DNA from: Siphonodentalium dalli | Taxonomy: Eukaryota > Mollusca > Scaphopoda > Gadilida > Siphonodentaliidae | DNA: 64,000 bases | NCBI GenBank assembly: GCA_032622095.1 | Contig: CP136064.1 | Location: forward strand, 148,182,864 to 148,246,863 | Reading direction: 5' to 3' | Shown: positions 55,707 to 64,000 of the stretch, in pieces | Layout: every line of letters starts with the position of its first letter | How positions within the stretch are numbered: the stretch's first letter is position 1 | The notes under the pieces: model-generated | What the model was told of the DNA's origin: nothing | Seen by the model: only the letters and a program-made list of their open reading frames with translations | The model's database searches: none | Translations under genes and position numbers: made by a program

Positions 55707-56356
55707 ATAGTTCTGTCGACCACGACCTCTCTCACCATTTGATGCAATAAAGCCTCAGAATCCTCAGGTTCTACTTTTATATATTGTCTTTCTGTTGAAG
55801 ATCTACTAGCAGTACTGTTTGAAATGCATGTAGACTGTTTTCCAAAGAATTTTCTCAGTGAATTAGACATTTGTTTAAATAGGGTCTTATCTTCATTGTA
55901 ATTTACTGCTGTCAACACAAGCTGTCGATCTTTATGTTCAAGGCAAGTACCATCCAAAAGTCTAAAGACTGATTGAGGTAATGTCATTTTAAATTTCACA
56001 GTTTTGTTATAACGTTTTTCAAATTCCATTAAATAATGTTCCATATCGATTTCAGGTGTTTTCCTGAAGCGATCAAACTCTGTGTGAACTTCATAAGCTG
56101 AAGACAGTTCATCTTTTTTGTAAATACCGTCCATGTACTCAAGAAGTATTTTGAATCCATCCTTTGAAGCCAACTTTTCCAAAGGTATCTCACTGAATAC
56201 TTTATCACGAATTGAGCCTTCATTTTCAGCCAACGAAAGTGCAATAGCCGATGCTTGCTTCTCAACTGCCAATTCAGTAATTGTCTGCCATACTTTCAGT
56301 TCCAAGAATATCGGTGGCGTTTTGTAGTTGCCGGTAGCCATTTTTGAAATGTCCAC
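55703..56356 (-). CDS. copia-type Gag
   Basis: An intact 217-codon frame starts at ATG 56356, shortly after the primer-binding site. It includes VWQTITELAVEKQASAIALS, a central FDRFRKTPEIDMEHYLMEFE stretch and TLPQSVFRLLDGTCLEHKDR, matching the general layout of copia-type Gag. It overlaps the start of the knuckle frame by four bases, which suggests a frameshift event. In life it would form particles packaging the element RNA. Confidence 0.8.
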   Translation of the reverse strand: MDISKMATGNYKTPPIFLELKVWQTITELAVEKQASAIALSLAENEGSIRDKVFSEIPLEKLASKDGFKILLEYMDGIYKKDELSSAYEVHTEFDRFRKTPEIDMEHYLMEFEKRYNKTVKFKMTLPQSVFRLLDGTCLEHKDRQLVLTAVNYNEDKTLFKQMSNSLRKFFGKQSTCISNSTASRSSTERQYIKVEPEDSEALLHQMVREVVVDRTI

Positions 56357-56427
56357 ACAAAAGTCACAATACGATTTTGTTCAAATTCAACAGTCGCCGA
56401 TCTCGCCGAAACCTCGCTCTGCTACCA

Positions 56428-56671
56428 TGAAAACAATGGTAACAAAAGCTCACCTTATATGTCTATCTTCCATCACCGGGCCCATAGTCTTTCGGTGTCC
56501 TCCCATTTCCATTGTCTCCGTTCAGTTATTTTATTCCATTCTTCTCGCTCACCACATTTAAACCCGACTGACGTAATCTCTCTCACTTACGGTATATACA
56601 GTTGCTATCCAAGAGCAATAACTCTATCACACTGTCTCTCCACATAACTCAAACATGTACCGTAGTTAACA
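56428..56671 (-). repeat. LTR of copia derivative (5' LTR)
   Basis: Partner of 54674-54917; on the minus strand it starts TGTTAACTACGG and ends GTTTTCA. Confidence 0.93.
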
Positions 56672-56775
56672 ATTCTGTCAAAGAAGACTTTTCAAGAGTT
56701 ACTATAGAGCCTAGAGGGAAAGTATGCCCTTGGTCTTTCCCCAATTTGACCAGGTGACCTTATCTGAACTGAAAT

Positions 56776-57096
56776 AGTATAGCTGGCAGTGTCAAATATG
56801 TTCTCTTGTGAGGTGGTGGGTTTGTTCCTGTTAAATGTCCTAAATGATAGATTGTTGTTGTAATTAGGAATTAATGACCTCTAGCTGATCTTCAGGGAAA
56901 ATTTATAGATGTCAGATTTCACTTGACATGTGTAGGCATAGCTGGCAGTGTAAAATATGTTCTCTTGTGAGGTGGTGGGTGTGGGAGCATTAAATGTCCT
57001 AAATGATAGATTGCTGTTGTAATTAGGAATTAATTACCTCTAGCAGATATCCAGGGAATGTTTATAGATAAGTCAGATTTCACTTGACATGTGTAG
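56776..57096. repeat. 161-bp tandem duplication
   Basis: GCATAGCTGGCAGTGT through CTTGACATGTGTAG occurs twice (about 56776-56936 and 56937-57096). A single copy is at 24600-24775. Confidence 0.85.
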
Positions 57097-57132
57097 GCAT
57101 ACAGTTGGAACCACAGTAATGATTCTTATTAA

Positions 57133-58183
57133 CTCATTCAGTGCCGGCGACATATATATGCGTCGCCCAAAAAGCGCCAACCATTTGCCGGCGACGTATA
57201 TATACGTCGCCCAGAACATCTCGTTTAAAACATGCTCTACTTGGCGAAAAACTCCCAATTTCATTATTGGTGTACATGTTTAAAACACTGCGGATTACAA
57301 GTCACATATTGTGAGTATTTTCATCAGGGGGGGATGCGTAAAGGGCGATTACTATCAAGTCGGGCATGCCTTGATCCATCGAACACTTGGTTTATCGCCA
57401 AACGATCGATGAGCACCGATTTGGATAATGCGCACATTACGTCGATCAAAATGTGTAACTTAAGGGGTTCGCCAAATTACAATGATAAATTACTACAGGA
57501 AACATTGTCAATATATTGCTCTTACATGTTTTAATATATCGAATGGACATTTGGTAGTGAGGGGTTTTTCGATGTGCTGAATTCGATTGAATTGTCACCG
57601 GGTCACTCCGATTGCCCAAAATGTGTCATTGATGCCATACAGGTAGCTACGTGTACCACACAAACAGTACGAAAGTACGATTGTTGTAGGCCTATAGAAC
57701 TGAAACAATTGATTTTCAGTTTTGCCATCTGCTTTTCTAGGAAATCGGTTATTGTAAACGTCATCCCATTTAGAAAATTTGTTAGGTCTCACTAATCACC
57801 CCCCCCCCCCCATTGCGATTTTTGCCATAACATAATGCTATGTTATTCCACCAGCGAAATTAATGCCTAAAACTGCACAGCATATATTAGTTAGATGGCC
57901 ACATAAAACAACACATTTGTAATTTCATACAACCGGTGTTAATTTGAAGTACTCGTTGCCATGTCAACGCGAAATATTTGGAGCTGTGATGACCCTGTAT
58001 TACCGGAATTGGACTTTTAAAGAACTTCGTGACTAGGGCCTATAATATCAACGTTTGAGGTCAATTCGATTCTTTCCAATATTGAATAATCAAAGTAAAT
58101 ATCTAGTTAGTGTAAATGATGGCTTTTTCCCCAGGAAACATGGCACTCTGCCATCCGTTTTCCCCAGGGTGGCACTGAATTAA
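57133..58183. mobile_element. piggyBac-like MITE, second family (TTAA)
   Basis: Ends CTCATTCAGTGCC and GGCACTGAATTAA match at 11 of 13 positions and are flanked by TTAA (57129-57132 and 58184-58187). The host HINE sequence reads across the joint as in the copy at 24760-24860. Near the left end, GGCGACGTATATATACGTCG forms a palindrome. It is 1051 bp with no transposase ORF. Confidence 0.75.
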
Positions 58184-58922
58184 TTAATGATTCTCTGTCA
58201 AGAATTTGAGTAAATATTATTTTTTGGCACCAGGGAGGCAAAAAGCAGTGAACTTGAGTGAAGGGCCAGGGGTCATAACCTGCAGAATGGTAAATGACAT
58301 TAGTTTTTCAATTTGTTTAATATGTTAAAAAAAAAAAATTTAATTGACCATGAAGTTAAATCAGAATTTGAATGATTTTTTTTTTTAATATTTAAAAAAA
58401 AATATTGACATTTTTTTTTAATATCCTTTTTTTTTATAATTTGAGCAAGGATTTCAATAACAATTTTTTTTTTTAAGAGTTATGTGCCTTGCTCGGCTGC
58501 TATTTGACCCAGTGACCTCATTTGAACAAATCTGAATCCCAGTCACCCAAGGAACCTCCATACCAACTATTAGCTAAATCGGCAACATGGTTCTTGATAA
58601 GAAGTCGTTCTAAGAATAGTTATGGCCCTGGTTTTGCAACTAATTGACCAGGTAACCTCATTTGAACAAATCTGAATGTGGGTCACCTAGGGAACATCCA
58701 CACCAAATATGAACCCATTAGGTCTTATAGTTCTGGAGAAGAAGACGATTCTTAATGGACGGATGGACAGACAGATGGACGAGGAGTGATGACTATAGCT
58801 CCACTAGAGACTTCGTCTCAGGTGAGCTAAAAACAAAATAATACTATGTCGAAAAATGACAATAACTCTGCAGGTGCGCAGGTTCCCATTGCATGCTGGT
58901 TGATATCTGTGCCAAAATTAAA

Positions 58923-59745
58923 AACGAGAGGCCGATCACGATCGGCAGATGTTAACCCATCCCTTGGCGATGGTAAATTACTATGATCGTAATCATAAAT
59001 GAGAGTTTTGGTGTTGAATTATAGAGCATACTGTTATGTACTATTATAGACAAATGTACATAACACAAATTATTGGAATTTATGGGTCACACGCATTTAT
59101 ATAAGAGAATGCACTGGTACAGGATCTGTAATGCTGCACCACCACAGCCTTGGGTTAAATGTGAAAGGTGACCTGGACATGGAATACTTGGGTTAAGAGA
59201 GTCCATTTTAAGTTTACAATGATAAATGTATCAAATTCTACCAACAATATAGATCAAGATAAGCCACCTCACTGCTGACCCATTAATATGAAGTAAAAAA
59301 CAGACCTGTCAACAAACCACAGGAATTGTTTATGTTGAAAGCTGGCATCTCTATTAAACCAATAACATTTATAATGACCTCAGACCATCTGTAGAGCGAT
59401 ATCTTCAGCTGTGCAAGGCAGCACAGATGTCAGATGCTCAAGTCTACTGTTAATATCATGTGATATGTATTGTTGAATCTTTATTTTAAATTAGATACCA
59501 TAGCTTTCTTTATCAGATTATCTGCACATTGGCATAAGAGACATCAGAAAATAATATAGCGTTATAAGTAGCTAAGTAGTCCAAAGGCATTGGATGGAAT
59601 TGGTGAATTGGATTTAATGTCGCTCCAAACAAATTTACCAGTACATAACACAAGATTTTGGACTGATTTAAACAAATTTGGTGGGCTGACTCGGGGAACC
59701 CTTGGCGCAGTTATAATGGTGTTAGTTTTTCAAAAAATTTTAACT
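58923..59745 (+). mobile_element. HINE-like element, type A, 5' portion
   Basis: It starts AACGAGAGGCCGATCACGAT and matches 47287-48060 along its length. It diverges after GTTAGTTTTTCAA and lacks the 3' hairpin. Confidence 0.75.
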
Positions 59746-60227
59746 TAAAAAATTATTAGGCCAAAAAAAAAAAGTGTTTTGGTTCTCGGGCAATTTTTTG
59801 TTCAAATCAATGAGGGAGGGAGGGAGGGTTTTAATTTTATTTTTTATTTTTTTTCTGCGCATAGTAAGCATGGACAAAGATACCTTCCTCTGTCTAGTAA
59901 TAACCAGAAAGGTAGAGGGAACTGTTATCAGGGATGTAAGTGAATATTTTGAAAAACCCTGAAAATCATCTGCCGAAGGCAGATGCTATGGTCGAAGGCC
60001 TGAGCGGGGTAGGGTGCGGGAGGGGGTGCCCTTTTAAGGCTCTGAGAATGCATCTTAAAGCATTCCAAAATGAAAAAAGAGATAAATAATTCAGCTGAAA
60101 ATGCCTGTTTTAGTAATTAAAATGAAGTAAACAAAAATTTCAGTATTCAGTTCAGGCTACCTACATGTAGGACCACAACAAATATTGAGAATTTCAATAG
60201 CTTGAGAGTGAATTTGAGGGCATTCGA
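59746..60227. other. unclassified sequence with small repeats
   Basis: It contains a GAGGGAGGGAGGG run (59813-59827) and a hairpin, ATCTGCCGAAGGCAGAT (59968-59984). I see no gene. Confidence 0.4.
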
Positions 60228-60282
60228 AGACTGAAATGGTCTAGTACTCTACATAGTGTAGAGTACTAGACCATTTCAGTCT
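60228..60282. repeat. perfect palindrome, 26-bp arms and 3-base loop
   Basis: AGACTGAAATGGTCTAGTAC plus TCTACA is mirrored exactly at 60257-60282 around TAG. AATTTGAGG occurs on both sides (60211 and 60290). Confidence 0.95.
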
Positions 60283-60472
60283 AATTTTAATTTGAGGATT
60301 TTTATCTAGCAAAAACTTTAAAACTATTCAGAAACAGATTGACATTTGTGAAAATCATGCACATAATGGTATAAAATGCAAGCATGCATTAAGTTAAGTA
60401 AAATTGAATTTACCTATTTATATTTACAGCTACCAGGTACATGTAATACAGTTTCCATCATGGTATTATTAT

Positions 60473-60736
60473 TTATAATTTTGACTTTGACTTTTTGTGC
60501 GATCTCAGTCTACTCCAAAGAAGATTTCTCGCCAGAATTCGTTTCCTTTCTTCTTTTGCACGAGAGTGTGCAGAGTTCACCTTTGATTTGTTATCACACT
60601 TGTATCTTTTCCTGGGACTGAGTTTTTTAAAGTTCCAAACGTTTCCTCTTCTCAGCGATTTTAACAGATTGCTCCCTTGCTCTTTTCTGATGTCTTCCAT
60701 GGATAAGCTGTCTGAATATGGTATTTTTTCAAGCAT
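60473..60736 (-). CDS. possible small basic protein (87 codons)
   Basis: ATG at 60736 opens 87 codons rich in Lys and Arg, with MEDIRKEQGSNLLKSLRRGN and KEERKRILARNLLWSRLRSH, ending in a KKSKSKL tail and TAA. Composition and codon choice look more protein-like than neighbouring frames, and an in-frame stop lies immediately upstream. There is no known domain; the C terminus looks nuclear or nucleic-acid-binding. It may be a single-exon remnant of a gene or of an element. Confidence 0.3.
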   Translation of the reverse strand: MLEKIPYSDSLSMEDIRKEQGSNLLKSLRRGNVWNFKKLSPRKRYKCDNKSKVNSAHSRAKEERKRILARNLLWSRLRSHKKSKSKL

Positions 60737-60779
60737 GGTCACCTATGTTGGTTTAAAGGCCTCTGGCTTCCAACATCAA

Positions 60780-62146
60780 TGTGAAAAAAATTCAAACTTT
60801 CGCCGTTAAATTTTCCAGAAAATCTATTTTTAATGCAGATGACAGATATCCCACCTTGTCTCAATATACATACCACATGAATGGTGCCAAAAACCACTGG
60901 ACCGGAGAAATACAAACACCCGAAAATCCGGGAAAACCCGGAAAACTTACATCCCTGTGTTCTGCATATAAACTCATTTAGTCTTATATAAAAATGACAT
61001 TGTACTACCAGTGTATGACTGGGATTACCTAACAATATATAATGCCCCTGACATTAACTACTGTTATTGTTGTCTAAAAACTGATACCTCCCCGTTCTAA
61101 TATGTGATCCTGAATTTAGTCCTGTGCCTTTCAATTGTATAAAGTTACAATTAGTGTAAGTTGTTCACAATGACTAATTGTAAGAAGAGCATGAGGATCA
61201 GCTAATCATCAGCTAGTCATCTACTTCATGTTGTAAGCCTGCAAGTCACTTTTTAACACATTACATGTTAGAGCTCAATGCACACTAATATTCAACACAT
61301 ATCTGCTATGGCAGGGTTTCCGCTACTACGGCAGGCCGGCCGTCCAGCGGCCGCATTCCCCTCCCCAACATTGACTTAATATTGGTCACAAACTGGCCAC
61401 AGACCTAGCTCAGTTCGCTTTTTACACATGATGAGCGATCACCGACGCTGACGATTAACAGATTGCAAGGAATCCTACACTTGGTGCTTGAATAAGACAT
61501 GATCAGTAGCACGGACCTGCACATGCACAGTTGTCTACACAATCGTGGGTAATGCTTTGTCGTGCGAATATTTAGTAGTAATCAGCCTTTCTGTCAATAA
61601 GTTTCTAACCCACTATTTCCGCTCAAAATGTGCAATATACATCGTATGTCATTGGGGTGGGGGTTCTGAGCTACAACAATGAACCATCGATCTATATTTC
61701 GATGAATGAACACAGGTGAGTTTTGGCAGTCGATGCAACGAAAAGTGCATAACTTTTCCCCCAAATTAAGATATACTGTATCAAGGGAATGTTTAATTAA
61801 AAATCAAACAATTAAATTATTAATAGTTATTATCAGTGTATTTGTTCCCTATCCAATTATTACAAAATTATCCATTTTACGAATCCAGCATGAGGTCATT
61901 TTCATCTGAGGAATGGCTTTTGATTTTACAACAACTAGTTTTGATCGGTACTGTGAACAAAATACAAAGAAAGCACCGACGCAGAACGTGGTATAGCACG
62001 TGCTCATCTCCTTACGTAACACCTGTTACTGCTGGACTGTGTGACAATACAATGTGTCTATTGCCAACCCTGTCTTTGATGACTCGGCTATTAATATTGC
62101 TACGGTTGAAATAAAAGGTGTATCCATTTTATGCTGTTGTGCTTAC
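60780..62146. other. no supported gene
   Basis: I see short frames only. A GCAGGCCGGCCGTCCAGCGG GC-rich spot lies near 61332. Confidence 0.4.
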
Positions 62147-62303
62147 ATGCTTTTAGTTCATTGACTTGAGAACTAAGCAAGACGATCTGTTTTAATTTGG
62201 TTTCTATACAGTACAAAGCTTCAATGTACCTGCCTATTGTCTCAAGTGCAAGGAAATGGCTTCTTTCAGTGATAAACATCCAATTTTTCTCTCGACAGGG
62301 CGC
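62147..62303 (-). CDS. candidate isolated coding exon
   Basis: The frame includes NWMFITERSHFLALETIGRY and KLKQIVLLSSQVNELKA, a plausible helical protein segment, and ends at a good donor, GCAT|GTAAGC. The acceptor (ATACCAG before GCGCCC) lacks a pyrimidine tract, and other acceptors further upstream would extend it. It could be an exon of a gene lying mostly outside the window or an upstream exon on the same strand as the zinc-finger gene. I found no phase link to either. Confidence 0.3.
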
Positions 62304-62479
62304 CTGGTATGTGCTTCCCAAATACAAATACGGCCAGATTCCCCCAACCCCTAGCGGAAACCCTGGCTATGGACATGTTGATAAAATAAAAAAAAAAAAG
62401 AAGTTTTTTTTATTGGAATAAAAAGGCCTAATGCGGCGCTTTTTATTCAATGCGGCGGGGCCTGAGAACAAAAACTTTT

Positions 62480-62712
62480 TTTTTTGGCCTTATATATATT
62501 TTTTTAATTTTTTTTTTAAGAGTTAATATTTTTTCGAAAAAGGGCCATAACTCGGTTAAAAATAGTCGGATCAAACCCATATTCGAACTTGATCTGTCAT
62601 TTGGCCTGAGAAATTCATATACAAAATTTTGTTCCGATCAGATAGAAAATATTTGAGTTATCGCACAATGCGTAAAGTGTCTACAGACAGACGGACTAAC
62701 AACGAGTGGTTG
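62480..62712 (+). mobile_element. HINE-like type A 3' fragment
   Basis: GGGCCATAACTCGG, GTTCCGATCAGATAGAAAAT, GAGTTATCGCACAATGCGTA and ACAGACAGACGGACT match the 3' part of the copies at 14000 and 48480. It breaks off at ACGAGTGG before the hairpin. Confidence 0.7.
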
Positions 62713-63737
62713 TTGGAAGTATTGGTTGACAATAAGCCTGTAGTGGTGATTAAATAGTTCAAGAGCATCAAATAAGACTGATTCAAAATAAAAAAATGGC
62801 AGGCAGAGCCCAAATTCAACCATGACCTGTATTTTGGTCTAGTAAACTCAGACTTACTAAGGTTATCATCCGGAAACGAAAAAAGCAAACAAACAGACAG
62901 ATGGAAAACGTTTGGAGGGCTGAATCAGGCCCCACGCTAGGAAAATTAGACTCGTTTCTGCTCGTTTTGCAAAAAAAATATATATAGTCTCAAGTTCTCA
63001 ACTGTTCCAACGAGGCATTTTATTTATAAATTATACATGGTGTACCCTATCCACATATTCTAATCAGATTGGGTGCTTTTGGAAATGGCAAATTGCGCTG
63101 AGCAACGAAGTTTATGATGAGCTACTGGTTCGTTTTAAGGAGACTGGAATTTAGACCTTACTTAATTTGTTCCGTCGGGTCATTTTGTAACCGCAAATTG
63201 TATAGCCATACATGGTTTCACTGCTCATGTAGTAGCCAAAGTGAACAAATAATACTGTCTTTGAAATTAAACTAAAACATATCTATGAATTTTCACTTTT
63301 ACAAAAGTAGTTTGTGTCGGATTCCGTTTCCCAATCCAACTTTTTACTTTTTGGAATTGCATTTTATTTTGTTTACAAACAAGAACACGTGCTTGCTTAC
63401 TATTAAACACAGAGGTTTGAATGTGCATTGGAAGTACTTAATTTAATGTTCTTAGTTAAATCAAAGATCTACATAATAAACTATTACTATCCAAACTCGT
63501 TTAAAAGGATTAATTTGTGTCAAAACTATGTGTTTGCAAATTACAATTGTTGTCAATCTATCGCTCAGACCACGTGCTCCGCGTATATACCGGTACGTCT
63601 GTTAACGGTTGCAAATTAATTGCATGTAGGCCTACTTCGTTACAATGCAGGTATTTAAATAACCTGCTGGTGCATATTATAAGCTCAACTGGTCTCTGTT
63701 AAGAACACATTAACCACTATTGTGACACGGCTATCAA
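62713..63737. other. no supported gene
   Basis: AT-rich sequence, nothing recognised. Confidence 0.4.
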
Positions 63738-64000
63738 ACTCGTCAAGTTTATTGCTTTAATCGGATTATCATCAGACAACACTGACGGTCGTGATGATGG
63801 TATTCAACAATATACTCTTTAGAAACAAAATTAAAAGCTTTTGCACCTCCTTAATTAGTCCTTATTGTTGTTTATTTTAACGGACACCCACATTACAGCA
63901 GTGGCCAAAAGCCATTTCCAAAAATTTTAATTTATAATAACAATTCAGATATTAAAAGTTATGAAGTAGACAATTAATTTCTTCAGATAAAAGTCAACAG
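63738..64000 (+). mobile_element. hAT-type MITE, copy 3, partial at window end
   Basis: GTCAAGTTTATTGCTTTAAT, AAAAGCTTTTGCA and CGGACACCCACATTACAGC match 50490-50640 of copy 2. The 5' half is missing and the copy runs off the window. Confidence 0.75.

Larger units (their letters stand above)
54674..56671 (-). mobile_element. young, internally deleted Ty1/copia-type element (TSD ATTCT)
   Basis: Two 244-bp LTRs flank about 1.5 kb, with an exact 5-bp duplication ATTCT (54669-54673 and 56672-56676). Inside the 5' LTR, minus strand, is TGGTAGCAGAG (56427-56417), complementary to the 3' end of animal initiator tRNA-Met. The coding part has gag, a zinc-knuckle region and then only the end of RNase H; protease, integrase and RT are absent. 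It is therefore non-autonomous and needs another copia element's enzymes. Confidence 0.9.
53468..58828 (+). mobile_element. HINE-like element with two nested insertions
   Basis: The 5' end is the ACAGTCAATGACTGT hairpin and type-E leader. About five core units (53990-54670) follow. The copia derivative (54674-56671) then interrupts a unit exactly at GATTCT. A 161-bp duplication and the TTAA MITE (57133-58183) come next. The 3' part (58480-58828) has core units, GACGGATGGACAGACAG and the hairpin AGCTCCACTAGAGAC/GTCTCAGGTGAGCT (58797-58828). Linking all parts relies on matching flanks to the copy at 23402-24893. Confidence 0.6.

Overview
This window is animal nuclear DNA, most likely from a bivalve or other mollusc. 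It has GT-AG introns of 0.5 to 21 kb, an AT-rich intergenic background, one multi-exon C2H2 zinc-finger gene, copia-type retroelements and many copies of an ACGG/ACAG-microsatellite element. That element resembles the 'pearl'/HINE (Helentron-associated) repeats known from oysters and mussels. The species call is inference; no search could be run.

The one convincing host gene is on the minus strand, from 52842 down to 17036. I assembled it from six coding exons: 52659-52842, 31379-31857, 25017-25229, 22769-23011, 22169-22226 and 17036-19797. Every junction keeps the reading frame, and from the ATG at 52836 the model gives 1310 codons plus stop. The protein has Cys/His-rich N-terminal exons, an acidic linker, a GRGRP AT-hook-like patch and about 13 C-terminal zinc fingers. 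It is probably a nuclear DNA-binding factor. Two degraded copies of parts of its last exon lie downstream, at 16560-16672 and 5022-5095.

Almost everything else is mobile or repetitive DNA, much of it nested in this gene's introns.
1-5.1 kb: two related satellite-like tandem repeats and a possible small promoter with a first exon.
5.6-15.0 kb: a giant interrupted palindrome (foldback element) whose arms carry minisatellites. Its right arm is split by a 3.7 kb HINE-like insertion, and the left arm preserves the empty site.
17-25 kb: the zinc-finger exons, with HINE copies in the introns.
27.2-31.1 kb: a long-TIR transposon with a 5-bp target duplication (ATGAT), carrying a nested hAT MITE.
32.2-36.8 kb: a composite HINE-like element with 432-449 bp tandem repeats and a nested piggyBac-like MITE (TTAA).
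38.5-45.7 kb: a dead copia-type retrotransposon, split by 3.4 kb that includes a G-run minisatellite and a hAT foldback element.
46.1-52.1 kb: a second long-TIR element with ends CACAGTG and a TGTGC target duplication, a Transib/RAG-like signature. It contains three nested insertions.
53.5-58.8 kb: another HINE-like element holding a young, internally deleted copia element (two 244-bp LTRs, one difference seen) and a second TTAA MITE.
58.9-64 kb: HINE fragments, a perfect hairpin, two weak coding candidates and a truncated hAT MITE.

The most unusual items are the CACAGTG-ended element, the 5-bp-TSD element at 27 kb, and the 9.4 kb palindrome with its internal empty-site control.
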